This document shows positions 8,320 through 16,303 of a stretch of DNA of 38,577 nucleotides, one piece after another. Position numbers and translations under genes: made by a program. The notes beneath the pieces were generated by a model. It was not told the origin of the DNA. It did no database searches and saw nothing but the letters and a program-made list of their open reading frames with translations. Positions within the stretch are counted from its first letter, which is position 1; the number at the start of each line of letters is the position of its first letter. The DNA is from Streptomyces macrolidinus (GTDB lineage: Bacteria > Actinomycetota > Actinomycetes > Streptomycetales > Streptomycetaceae). The stretch lies in NCBI RefSeq assembly GCF_023887685.1, contig NZ_JAMWMR010000042.1, positions 1 to 38,577 on the forward strand. Direction: 5' to 3'.

Positions 8320-8349
8320 CAGCTAACGCCCTTCATCATGCGGCGTCAA
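8320..8349 (-). promoter_or_regulatory. Probable promoter of the urate operon
   Basis: On the reverse strand TTGACG (complement of 8344-8349) and TTAGCT (complement of 8321-8326) are 17 bases apart, a good match to a vegetative promoter. The expected start near 8313 gives a leader of about 50 bases to the GTG of uraD. Between here and the palindromic element (8350-8637) I see no gene. The only structure is the hairpin at 8526-8554. Confidence 0.5.
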
Positions 8350-8525
8350 CGGCGTGTGGAGGATTCGGGGGACCGCGGAGGGCCACGCCGCTCGGGTCCG
8401 TGAGCCCCGGCCCGGTACACCTACGGCAGCGCGCGTAGACCGCCTACGCAACCCTCAAATGAACCTCTGAACACGGGCGGCAAGGCTTCAACTCCCCCCG
8501 TGCTTGGGCACATTCTCGGCGTACG

Positions 8526-8554
8526 GGGCCCGCCGGCACGGGGGCGGCGGGCCC
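8526..8554. other. Perfect 10-bp hairpin in an otherwise empty intergenic region
   Basis: GGGCCCGCCG (8526-8535) and CGGCGGGCCC (8545-8554) form a perfect stem with a 9-base G-rich loop. No gene ends nearby. It could be a stranded terminator left by a deleted gene, or a regulatory hairpin. Confidence 0.45.
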
Positions 8555-8637
8555 TCGGGAGGGGTCGGCCCGGAGATGGCGGTCCGTCGGGGGGCGACCG
8601 TCATCGCCGGGCCGTGACGGGTTGTCAGTGGTGGCCG

Positions 8638-8806
8638 CTAGTGCCGTGTCAGGCAACGTTCGCCCCGTCGCGACGCCCGGCACGCACTCTCGCCGCACCG
8701 GACGAAAGCCCACGTACGTCCAGTACGAGGGCTTCCGTCCGGCACACCGAGAGCACGCACCGAACGCCGCTCCTTAACGGGCAAACGTTGCCTGACACGG
8801 CACTAG
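8638..8806. mobile_element. MITE-like palindromic element, 169 bp, with 23-bp terminal inverted repeats
   Basis: The outer 23 bases (8638-8660 and 8784-8806) are perfect inverted copies beginning CTAGTGCCGTGTCAGG. The interior is also an imperfect palindrome: CGGACGAAAGCCC on the left faces GGGCTTCCGTCCG on the right, with the centre near GTACGTCCAGTAC (about 8722). The element has no open frame. Each end is CTAG, so either CTAG or the inner TA could be a target-site duplication, as with IS5- or IS630-related transposons. It looks like a non-autonomous element mobilised in trans. The right end lies 9 bases from the next gene's ATG. The parent family is not established. Confidence 0.75.
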
Positions 8807-8809
8807 GTT
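8804..8809 (+). promoter_or_regulatory. Possible -10 box created at the element junction
   Basis: TAGGTT spans the junction: TAG is the end of the palindromic element and GTT is flanking DNA. It lies 6 bases before the ATG at 8816, which has no ribosome site, so a leaderless transcript would start near the ATG. No convincing -35 was found at 17-18 bases. Weak but notable. Confidence 0.3.
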
Positions 8810-8815
8810 CTGCGC

Positions 8816-9511
8816 ATGACCTATGAAGGCACGATCGAGCGCGTCAGGCCGCAGCAGTTCCACGAGACCGTCGGCCTGGAGGACTGGCGGGTCCTCGGTG
8901 AGGGAGCGTGCGCGTACTTCCGTACGGGATCGCTGGCCGTCGGCGCGAAGCTGGTGCAGGCGATCAGCGAGTTGCCCGGCGTCGGTTCCGGTCACCCTGA
9001 CATCGATGTGCGACACGACGGCGTGACGGTGCGGCTGATCACCCTCTCCGGTGACTTCTACGGGCTGAGCGAGCGGGACGTGGAGCTGGCCCGACGGATC
9101 ACGGCCGTGGCGCGCACGCTCGGGATACCGGCGGACCCGTCGGCCGTGCAGACGGTCCAGGTCACCGTCGACGCCCTGGCCGGTCCCGCCGTGGTGCGGT
9201 TCTGGCGTGCCCTGCTCGGCTACGACGACCGTGCGAACAGCCCGGAGGACCTGATCGACCCGCAGCGTCGCGGGGCGCCGTTCTACTTCCAGCGGATGGA
9301 CGCGCCGCGCCCGCAGCGCAACCGGGTCCACATCGACGTCTGGGTGCCCTATGACCGGGCCGAGGCCCGTATAGCCGACGCCGTCGCCGCCGGTGGCCGC
9401 CTGGTGGACGACGCGCACGCGCCGGGGCACTGGGTGCTGGCCGACCCGGAGGGCAACGAGGCCTGTGTCGGGACCGCCGGGTGGACCGGGCCGGCGCCCG
9501 CCCGGCGGTGA
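8816..9511 (+). CDS. Fusion of degenerate pterin-4a-carbinolamine dehydratase-like domain and VOC (glyoxalase-like) domain
   Basis: This 231-aa soluble protein has two parts. Residues about 20-103 follow the pterin carbinolamine dehydratase pattern (AYFRTGSLAVGAKLVQAI, GHPDIDVRHDGVTVRL, GLSERDVELARRI). Residues about 115-228 are a VOC or glyoxalase-like domain (VTVDALAGPAVVRFWRALLGY, HIDVWVPYDRAEARIADAV, VLADPEGNEACV). In true dehydratases a His-His-Pro triad and a later Thr-His supply catalysis. Here only one His (H60) of the pair remains, and the later His is Leu, so dehydratase activity is doubtful. Similar fusions occur in actinobacteria with unknown substrates. The ATG has no Shine-Dalgarno. 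Confidence 0.82.
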   Translation: MTYEGTIERVRPQQFHETVGLEDWRVLGEGACAYFRTGSLAVGAKLVQAISELPGVGSGHPDIDVRHDGVTVRLITLSGDFYGLSERDVELARRITAVARTLGIPADPSAVQTVQVTVDALAGPAVVRFWRALLGYDDRANSPEDLIDPQRRGAPFYFQRMDAPRPQRNRVHIDVWVPYDRAEARIADAVAAGGRLVDDAHAPGHWVLADPEGNEACVGTAGWTGPAPARR

Positions 9512-9564
9512 CCGCGCCACCTCGCACACCCTGCGGTCGCGGGTGCCTGTGATAGGAACGGGCG

Positions 9565-10302
9565 GTGTCCGGTACGCAGATTGACGTGGTGATCGCCGAC
9601 GACCAGGAGTTGGTACGGGCGGGCTTCGGCCTGATCCTGGGAGCGCAACCGGGCATCCGGGTCGTCGGCGAGGCCGCTGACGGCGTGGCCTGCATCGAGC
9701 TGGCGCGCCGTCTGCGTCCGCAGGTCGTGCTGGTCGACATCCGTATGCCGCGGCTGGACGGTCTGGAAGTGGTACGGCAGTTGGCCGGGCCGGGGGTCGC
9801 CGATCCCCTGAACGTGGTGGTGATCACGACCTTCGACCAGGACGACTACGTACGCACCGCGCTGCGCAACGGCGCGTGCGGGTTCCTGTTGAAGGACGCC
9901 TCACCCGGGCTGCTGGTCGAGGCGGTGCAGGCGGCGGCGCGCGGCGATGCGCTGGTGTCGCCCGCGGTGACGGTGCGGCTGTTGAAGCGGCTGGAGGAGA
10001 CCGAGCGTGGTGTGGCCCCGGAAGGGGCGGACGCCGCGGGGCTGAGTGAGCGCGAACGGGACATCGTGCGCCTGGTGGCCGTGGGCCGCACCAACCAGGA
10101 GATCTGCGACGAGCTGTTCCTGTCGCTGTCGACGGTGAAGACGTATCTGGGGCGGATCCAGGTCAAGCTCGACGCCCGGAACCGGGTGGAGGTGGCGGCG
10201 TGGGCCTGGGAGCACGGGGTCGTCCGCTCCGGAAGCCCTGGCAGTCCCGGAAGCCCTGGAGGTCCCGGAAGTTCTGGAAGTCCCGGAAGCTCCACACGGT
10301 GA
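9565..10302 (+). CDS. NarL/LuxR-family response regulator with collagen-like C-terminal tail
   Basis: This 245-aa regulator has a receiver domain at residues 5-125, with acidic D12-D13, phosphoacceptor D58 (VLVDIRMPRLDG), T88/T89 and K110. A LuxR helix-turn-helix spans about 158-218 (LSERERDIVRLVAVGRTNQEI, STVKTYLGRIQVKLDARNRVEVAAWAW). The last 24 residues are an unusual Gly-Ser-Pro-Gly repeat. The start is GTG at 9565 after TAGGAAC. It converges with the kinase gene whose stop lies 7 bases away, and the two probably form a DesK/DesR-type pair despite opposite orientation. The target may be the neighbouring MMPL exporter, by position only. Confidence 0.92.
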   Translation: MSGTQIDVVIADDQELVRAGFGLILGAQPGIRVVGEAADGVACIELARRLRPQVVLVDIRMPRLDGLEVVRQLAGPGVADPLNVVVITTFDQDDYVRTALRNGACGFLLKDASPGLLVEAVQAAARGDALVSPAVTVRLLKRLEETERGVAPEGADAAGLSERERDIVRLVAVGRTNQEICDELFLSLSTVKTYLGRIQVKLDARNRVEVAAWAWEHGVVRSGSPGSPGSPGGPGSSGSPGSSTR

Positions 10303-10309
10303 TGCGGCG

Positions 10310-11509
10310 CTACGGGGCCGACGGGGGCGGAGCGACCAGGGGCAGCGTGGCCTGAACCTGCCAGCCGCCGCCGGGCAGTGGCCCCGCATGCAGGGTGCCG
10401 TCGAGGGCTTCGACGCGTTCACGCAGACCCAGCAGGCCGAACCCGCCACGGCCTCCGGTCGGTGCGGCGAAGGCGCGGGCCGGTGGGGTGTTGGTGACGG
10501 TCACGCGCAGCCAGGCCGGTTCGGCGTCCAGGTGGACGACGGTCCGGGTGCCCGGTGCGTGGCGGCGGATGTTGGTGAGGGCCTCCTGGACCACGCGGTG
10601 CACGGAGACCTCGACTTCGGGGCTGAGCCGGGCGGTGCGGGCGGCTGCCGTGGCCTCCAGGCGTGCCGCACCCTCGTCGTGGGCGGTGGCCGAGTGCGCG
10701 GAGACGAGATCGCCGAGTTCGGTGAGCAGGTCGCCGGGGCGCAGCGCGGTGTGGTTGTCCTCGCGCAGGACGCGTACGAGACGGCGCATGGACTCCAGGG
10801 TCTCGCCGCCGGACCGGGCGATGGTGCGCAGGATCGGTTCGACCTTGTCGGGCGCCACGGTGTGGATGGTCAGGGCGGCGTTGGCCTGGACGATGATGTC
10901 CGTCATGTGATGGGCGATGAGGTCGTGCAGATCGCGGGCGAGGGCGAGGCGTTCGGCCTGGCGGACCTCACGGGCGGTGCGTTCCCTGCGGGCTTCGAGG
11001 GCGCGGACGGCGCAGCCGATGGTGACGCAGACGGCCAGGGCGACGGTCAGCGTGTAGCCGCCTGCGACGAACGTCGACCACGCTCGGGCGCGCAGCGGGA
11101 GCAGCAGGACGTCCACGCAGATCGCGATGGTCCAGGCGGCTGCCGTGGCGGGCCTGCCGGGGCGGGCCGTGGTGCGGATGGCGAGGATGAGCAGCCCGGT
11201 CGTCTCCAGCGCTCCCCACCAGGTCAGGCCGCGCGGCTCGATGAGGCTCCACAGCGTCAGCGCGAGGGAGAGCGTCACGACGACGGCGACGCGCCGGTCC
11301 AGGGACGGGGACCAGGGGGTGTCGAGGACGGCGAGGACGGTCAGCGGGCCGGTGACGAGCAGCGGCAGCCAGGTGGTGGGGGAACCGAAAGGATCAGGGC
11401 TCCGGCTGAGCAGGATCAGGTCCGCGGTCCAGGTGAGGGCGAACGCGAGCAGGCCGCTGACGGTGACGACCCGTCGGACGGCCGGGCTGAGCGGAATGTG
11501 CCGGTCCAC
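10310..11509 (-). CDS. Sensor histidine kinase, NarL/DesK type (HisKA_3)
   Basis: This 399-aa kinase has about six N-terminal membrane segments (residues roughly 13-33, 46-62, 73-90, 97-113, 123-139, 147-168) and no sizeable external sensor domain. The cytoplasmic part has the HisKA_3 phosphorylation site in ALARDLHDLIAHHM and an ATPase domain with the N-box VVQEALTNIRRHA and G-box GFGLLGLRERV. Such intramembrane-sensing kinases often detect envelope or drug stress. The partner is most likely the convergent response regulator at 9565. The start is a GTG at 11509 with little ribosome-site match. It is divergent from the MMPL transporter across 239 bases, an arrangement common for kinase-controlled exporters. 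Confidence 0.9.
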   Translation of the reverse strand: MDRHIPLSPAVRRVVTVSGLLAFALTWTADLILLSRSPDPFGSPTTWLPLLVTGPLTVLAVLDTPWSPSLDRRVAVVVTLSLALTLWSLIEPRGLTWWGALETTGLLILAIRTTARPGRPATAAAWTIAICVDVLLLPLRARAWSTFVAGGYTLTVALAVCVTIGCAVRALEARRERTAREVRQAERLALARDLHDLIAHHMTDIIVQANAALTIHTVAPDKVEPILRTIARSGGETLESMRRLVRVLREDNHTALRPGDLLTELGDLVSAHSATAHDEGAARLEATAAARTARLSPEVEVSVHRVVQEALTNIRRHAPGTRTVVHLDAEPAWLRVTVTNTPPARAFAAPTGGRGGFGLLGLRERVEALDGTLHAGPLPGGGWQVQATLPLVAPPPSAP

Positions 11510-11748
11510 GGGTCCCAGCGTAGGAGCGTGAGCCGACGTCCGTGTCGGCCGAATGACCGACAGACCCGCGTGCGACCAGTACGTACGGCTGACGTGACGG
11601 GCTGTGGCACGCCGGAATCATGGGACGGACGTCGGCCGGTGCCCCCTTCCCCCGTCACGTTCGTGACCTCCGGCCTCCGGTCTTCGGCCGGGCGGCCCCG
11701 CTGACCGGCGCGCTCCGATTCGCACCAGTAGAAAGTCTTCCCCCCTTC

Positions 11749-14007
11749 ATGGCCACCTTCCTGCACCGGATCGGCCGGGCCGCGTTCCAGCGGCGCCGGC
11801 TGGTGCTGTTCCTCTGGGTCCTCGTGCTCGGCGCCATGGGCGCCGCCGCGGCGAACAGCTCGGGCGGCGCCTCGTCCGCCTTCACCCTGCCCGGCACCGA
11901 GGCCCAGCGCGCCAACGATCTGCTGGGTGACAAGTTCCCCGCGGCCAACGCCGAAGGGGCCACGGCCCGCGTCGTGCTGCGCGCCCCGGACGGGGAGAAG
12001 ATCACCGGCTCGCGGTACCGGGCCGAGGCGACCGCGACGCTGAAGGACCTCAAGGGTTCGTCCTCCCGCGTCGCTTCGGTGAGCGACCCGTTCACCGGGG
12101 GCGCCGTGAGCAAGGACGGTACGACCGTCTACGCGCAGGTCGTCTACCGGGCCGCGCCCGCCGATCTGACCGACCGCGATCACGAGCGGTTCGACGCGGC
12201 GCTGGCGGACGGCCGGGGCACGGGCCTGACCGTGGAGGCGTCCGGGAGCGCGCTGGCCCCGGCGAAGAGCGGGTCGTCCGCCGAGGCCATCGGTTTCGCC
12301 CTGGCGGCCGTCATCCTGCTGCTCACGCTCGGCTCGCTCGTCGCCGCGGGTCTGCCGCTGCTGACGGCCGTGCTCGGGGTCGGCGTGAGCGCGTCCGCGA
12401 TCACCGCGCTGAGCGCCGTGTTCGACCTGAACAGCAGCACCTCGGCGCTGGCGACGATGCTGGGCATCGCCGTCGGAATCGACTACGCCCTGTTCATCGT
12501 CTCCCGTTACCGCGCCGAACGCGCCGCAGGGTTCGACGCGCGTGAGGCGGCGGGCCGGGCCAACGGCACCGCGGGGTCGGCCGTCGTCTTCGCCGGTCTG
12601 ACCGTGATGATCGCGCTCGTCGGGCTGGCCGTCGTCGATCTGCCGGTGCTGACCGCCATGGGGATCGCCGCCGCCGGGGCCGTCGCCATCGCCGTACTGA
12701 TCGCGATCACCCTCGTACCGGCGTTGCTGGGGTTCGCCCCGGAGCGCTCCCGGGGACGCGCCCGCGACCGTGCGGTCGCCGCCACCGCCGCGGGTGCGCG
12801 GGACACCGCCGACAGCCACACCGATCGTACGGGCCGTACGGGCAAGGCGGCGCTCGGCGAGCGTTGGGCCGCGCTGATCCTGCGACGCCCGGCGCGGGTC
12901 CTCCTCGCCGCCGCGGCGGCGCTGATCGTGATCGCGCTTCCGGCGACCAAGCTGGAGCTGGGTCTGCCGGACGACAGCACCCAGCCGACCTCCACCACCC
13001 AGCGCAAGGCGTACGACATGCTGTCGGCGTCGTTCGGCGCGGGCTTCAACGGCCCCCTGACCGTGGTGGTCACCGACGAGGACGCGGCCACCGCCCGGAA
13101 GGCCGCCGCCGAACTGCGGGCCACGATCGGCACGTTCGACGACGTGGCCGTGGTGGCCCCCGCGGTGTTCAACCCGGCCGGTGACACGGCCATCCTCTCC
13201 GTCATCCCCAGGAGCGCCCCCTCCAGCGACGCCACCAAGGACCTCGTCGGAGACATCCGCGCCCTCGCCGCGGAGACCCACCGCACCACCGGGGTCCAGG
13301 GCATGGTCACCGGCACCACCGCGCTGAACATCGATGTCTCCGACAAGTTCAGCGCCGCGCTGGTGCCCTACCTGCTGGTCGTCGTCGGCCTCGCCGTCCT
13401 GGTGCTGACCCTGGTCTTCCGCTCCGTCCTCGTGCCGGTGAAGGCGGCCCTCGGCTTCCTGCTGTCGGTGCTCGCCTCGCTCGGCGCGGTGGTCGCGGTC
13501 TTCCAATGGGGCTGGCTGAAGGGGCTGTTCGGGATCGAGCAGACCGGGCCGATCATGAGCCTGATGCCGATCCTCACCGTGGGCATCGTCTTCGGACTCG
13601 CCATGGACTACCAGGTGTTCCTCGTCACCCGTATCCGAGAGGCCTACGTCCACGGCGCCGACCCGCGCCGGGCCGTCACCCTGGGGTTCCGGCACAGCGC
13701 CAAGGTCATCACCGCCGCGGCCGTCATCATGATCTGTGTGTTCGCCGGGTTCATCGGCTCCACCGAACCCGTCATCAAGGCGCTCGGCTTCGGCCTGGCG
13801 GTCGCCGTCGCCTTCGACGCCTTCCTCGTGCGTATGACCATCGTGCCCGCCGCCCTCGCCCTGCTCGGCCGCCGCGCGTGGTCGCTGCCCGGCTGGCTCG
13901 ACCGCGCTCTGCCGGACGTCGACATCGAAGGGGAGAAGCTGACCGCGCGGGCCCCGGACCTGCCTCAACAGGCCGCTCCCGCAAGGGACTTCAGCGGGCA
14001 CCCCTGA
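11749..14007 (+). CDS. MMPL-family RND transporter
   Basis: This 752-aa inner-membrane transporter of the MMPL type has two homologous halves. Each half has one N-terminal membrane helix, an extracytoplasmic domain, and about five further helices. Family motifs are GIAVGIDYALFIVSRYR in half one and GIVFGLAMDYQVFLVTRIREA in half two, both with the conserved Asp-Tyr thought to carry protons. MMPL proteins export lipids, siderophores or antibiotics. The frame is open to an ATG at 11620, but residues there are Arg/Pro-rich and unlike the family. The ATG at 11749 gives the usual MATFLHRIGRAAFQRR start, though its ribosome site is weak. Cargo unknown. Confidence 0.9.
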   Translation: MATFLHRIGRAAFQRRRLVLFLWVLVLGAMGAAAANSSGGASSAFTLPGTEAQRANDLLGDKFPAANAEGATARVVLRAPDGEKITGSRYRAEATATLKDLKGSSSRVASVSDPFTGGAVSKDGTTVYAQVVYRAAPADLTDRDHERFDAALADGRGTGLTVEASGSALAPAKSGSSAEAIGFALAAVILLLTLGSLVAAGLPLLTAVLGVGVSASAITALSAVFDLNSSTSALATMLGIAVGIDYALFIVSRYRAERAAGFDAREAAGRANGTAGSAVVFAGLTVMIALVGLAVVDLPVLTAMGIAAAGAVAIAVLIAITLVPALLGFAPERSRGRARDRAVAATAAGARDTADSHTDRTGRTGKAALGERWAALILRRPARVLLAAAAALIVIALPATKLELGLPDDSTQPTSTTQRKAYDMLSASFGAGFNGPLTVVVTDEDAATARKAAAELRATIGTFDDVAVVAPAVFNPAGDTAILSVIPRSAPSSDATKDLVGDIRALAAETHRTTGVQGMVTGTTALNIDVSDKFSAALVPYLLVVVGLAVLVLTLVFRSVLVPVKAALGFLLSVLASLGAVVAVFQWGWLKGLFGIEQTGPIMSLMPILTVGIVFGLAMDYQVFLVTRIREAYVHGADPRRAVTLGFRHSAKVITAAAVIMICVFAGFIGSTEPVIKALGFGLAVAVAFDAFLVRMTIVPAALALLGRRAWSLPGWLDRALPDVDIEGEKLTARAPDLPQQAAPARDFSGHP

Positions 14008-14035
14008 TCCCTGACGGCCGTACTGACTCCTGCGC

Positions 14036-15961
14036 TCAGGCGGAGCCGACGAGGAACGGGCGCATCATCTCGTTGTCCTCGTGTTCCAGCATGTGGCAGT
14101 GCCACATGAAGCGACCCGCCTTGCCGAAGCGGACCTTGACGCGGGTGATCTCGTGCGGATACGCGAACACCGTGTCCTTGTACCCGCGTTCCCACATCGG
14201 CGGCAGTCGACGGGCGCCTCCCGAGAGGGGTTGCCGGTCGACGACCTGGAACTGGATCTCGTGGATGTGGATGGGGTGGGCGTCGGTCGTGAAGTTGTGG
14301 AACTCCCAGATCTCCGTCGCCCCTGGCGCGGGGTTCTCCGTGATGGGGTCGTGCCACCCTCGCGGCTTCGGTTTGCCCTGTGCGTCGAGGGTGCCGAGCA
14401 GCACCTGGCGCGCGCCCACGTGCGGAAGGCGGGCTGAGGGCAGTTCGTTGAGGCTGAGCCGACGGGTGAGGTGGGCCGCGCCCAGTGGCTCGAAGTGGGG
14501 CAGGGTGAGCTGCTCGGGGGGTGTCGAGGGGTCCGGTGCGGTGAGGGGCTCGACCACGAACTTCATGACCTGGCCGGTGGTTCGGGCGTCCGCCGCGGTG
14601 AAGTCCTTGCCGGGCGTTCCCCCTGAGTACACGCCGTCCGGGCCCTCGTTGATCAGATACAGCTCGGTACCGACCGGGAAGGACGTGAAGTCGGCGATGA
14701 CGTCGGCGCGTTCGGCCGGTGCGAGGAGCAGGTCCGCGCGCCGGACGGGCGCGGGCAGGAAGCCGCCTTCGCTGCCGAGTTGCCACCAGGCGAACGCCGC
14801 CGGTGCCGGTCTGTGGGCCGCCGGGTCGGTGACGGTCTTCAGGATCAGGGAGCGCGCGTTGCAGCCGTTGAGGAACCGGAACCGGTAGCGCCGGGGTTCC
14901 ACCCGGAGCACCGGCCAGGTACGGCCGTTGACGATCATCGCGTTGCCGTAGTACTCGGGGTTCCAGATCGGCGCGATGTCGCTGCCGGGCACATAGGGGC
15001 CCTTGAACCCGTCGAAGTCGGCCCGGCTCGACGGATAGAACAGGCTCCCGTCGGGGCGGAACGAGCGGTCCTGGACGACGATCGGGATCTCGCAGTGTCG
15101 GGTGCCCGGTGGGTCGCCGAGGCGCGGTGCGGGTCCGGGCAGGACGCCGTCCTCGAGGTCGCAGGGCCCGCCGCGCAGCAGATAGAAGCCCGCCAACCCG
15201 GCGTACACGTTCAGCCGGGTCAGGCCGAGGGAGTGGTCGTGGAACCAGAGTGTGGTGGCCCGGCCGGGGTTGTCGTAGTGGTAGACAGCGTCTCCCGGCC
15301 CCCAGGGCACCCCGTGCGCCTGCTCCGACTTCTTCGCGAACTCCTCGTAGAAGGAGCCGATGCGCGCGTAGCCGCGGGGGATGTCGTGTGCGTCGGGCAG
15401 GTACCACGCCTCGGCGTACCCGTCGCTGGTCTCGCCGTTCGTTCCCCCGTGCAGATGGGTCACCGTGGGCACCGGCCCTCGGTACGGCCCGGGTGTCGCG
15501 GTGAACCTGGGGTGCGCGTCCCGGCCCGCGACGCCGCCCGGCGGGTTGGCCCAGTGCAGAGTGGGGTCGACGGGCAGCAGATGCGGCAGGAACCGGCCCT
15601 TGCCATCGACCAGTTGATTGACCCAGCGCACCTGGACCGGCCGGTTCCAGGTGGCCTCGACGGTGCAGGAGGGGGTCCGGAACGTCTCCGGGTGTGCGGG
15701 CGACCCGTATCCCCAGACCGTGGTGGCGGGTCGGCCCGGCGGAAGTATCTGCTGGCGGAACTGACGGGCGGCGATCGTGTACGTGTCCGGATCGGCGCCG
15801 TCCGGCGGCATGACCTCGGGTATCGGCAGGTCGGCGGCGTACTTCTCTATCTCTGCGGGATCGAGTTGCCCGGCATCGCGCGGGGCCGCCTTACCGGAGA
15901 AGAGCACCAGGGACGTTCCGCCCGCGACACCCGCCTGGAGCACTCGTCGCCTACTGATCAT
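14036..15961 (-). CDS. Tat-exported multicopper oxidase, CotA/phenoxazinone synthase-like
   Basis: This 641-aa three-cupredoxin-domain oxidase couples one-electron oxidation of phenols or metals to reduction of O2 to water. The N-terminus ISRRRVLQAGVAGG is a twin-arginine signal, so copper would be loaded before export. All four copper motifs are present: THLHGG, WFHDHS, HPIHIHE, and the C-terminal HCHMLEHEDNEMM with the methionine axial type-1 ligand. Size and layout match bilirubin oxidase, spore CotA and Streptomyces phenoxazinone synthase rather than the two-domain small laccase. The frame is open to 16135, but the ATG at 15961 has GGAGA before it and starts the signal peptide. It converges with the MMPL gene 28 bases away. 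Substrate unknown. Confidence 0.92.
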   Translation of the reverse strand: MISRRRVLQAGVAGGTSLVLFSGKAAPRDAGQLDPAEIEKYAADLPIPEVMPPDGADPDTYTIAARQFRQQILPPGRPATTVWGYGSPAHPETFRTPSCTVEATWNRPVQVRWVNQLVDGKGRFLPHLLPVDPTLHWANPPGGVAGRDAHPRFTATPGPYRGPVPTVTHLHGGTNGETSDGYAEAWYLPDAHDIPRGYARIGSFYEEFAKKSEQAHGVPWGPGDAVYHYDNPGRATTLWFHDHSLGLTRLNVYAGLAGFYLLRGGPCDLEDGVLPGPAPRLGDPPGTRHCEIPIVVQDRSFRPDGSLFYPSSRADFDGFKGPYVPGSDIAPIWNPEYYGNAMIVNGRTWPVLRVEPRRYRFRFLNGCNARSLILKTVTDPAAHRPAPAAFAWWQLGSEGGFLPAPVRRADLLLAPAERADVIADFTSFPVGTELYLINEGPDGVYSGGTPGKDFTAADARTTGQVMKFVVEPLTAPDPSTPPEQLTLPHFEPLGAAHLTRRLSLNELPSARLPHVGARQVLLGTLDAQGKPKPRGWHDPITENPAPGATEIWEFHNFTTDAHPIHIHEIQFQVVDRQPLSGGARRLPPMWERGYKDTVFAYPHEITRVKVRFGKAGRFMWHCHMLEHEDNEMMRPFLVGSA

Positions 15962-16091
15962 GGTTCTCCACACGTCGACATCGGCCAGGTCGGAGGGGAC
16001 ACGCACAGCGCCGGCGCTCCACACGACGGACCACCGATTCCCGGCCATCGTGGCACCGGCCGAACGAGGGCGCGCGGTGACTGCCCCTTCC

Positions 16092-16140
16092 GGGGGACGC
16101 CCCGCCAAGGGCCGCTCGGGGGGACGCCCCGCCAAGGGCC
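16092..16140. repeat. Tandem direct repeat, 22-bp core with 27-bp period
   Basis: Two identical 22-base copies (16092-16113 and 16119-16140), beginning GGGGGACGCCCCGCC, are separated by GCTCG. They lie in the 342-base divergent region between the oxidase and the CBS protein and are probably upstream of both promoters. Confidence 0.75.
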
Positions 16141-16158
16141 TTCGCCCCGCACCCCCAC

Positions 16159-16202
16159 CGTTCGGCCCACCCCGCCGGGCCGAACGTCACTGGTCGGACC
16201 AG
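16159..16202. promoter_or_regulatory. Two inverted repeats between the divergent oxidase and CBS genes
   Basis: CGTTCGGCCC (16159-16168) and GGGCCGAACG (16177-16186) form a perfect 10-bp stem with an 8-base centre. CTGGTC-g-GACCAG follows at 16190-16202. As no gene ends here, they are more likely operators than terminators. Nothing else recognisable lies in 15962-16303 apart from the repeat at 16092-16140. Confidence 0.4.
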
Positions 16203-16303
16203 CGGGGCGGTGTTGTCATGGGAGGGGAGAAGGGCGTGGGCCAGTCCGCGGGGCCGGAGGCGGTCGGTGGGCGCCGCGTCATGGAGCGGAGGAGATCGAT
16301 GCC

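Noticed and set aside
8444..8713. 89-residue reverse frame in the intergenic region
   Set aside because: No homology features, no ribosome site, and it runs into the palindromic element.
11416..14001. 861-residue reverse frame over the MMPL transporter
   Set aside because: His/Gly/Arg-rich shadow frame with no domain. The opposite strand carries the recognisable transporter.
14780..16303. Long forward extension upstream of the CBS-BON protein
   Set aside because: It lies antisense to the multicopper oxidase. The ATG at 16304 has GGAGGAG and starts the CBS domain.
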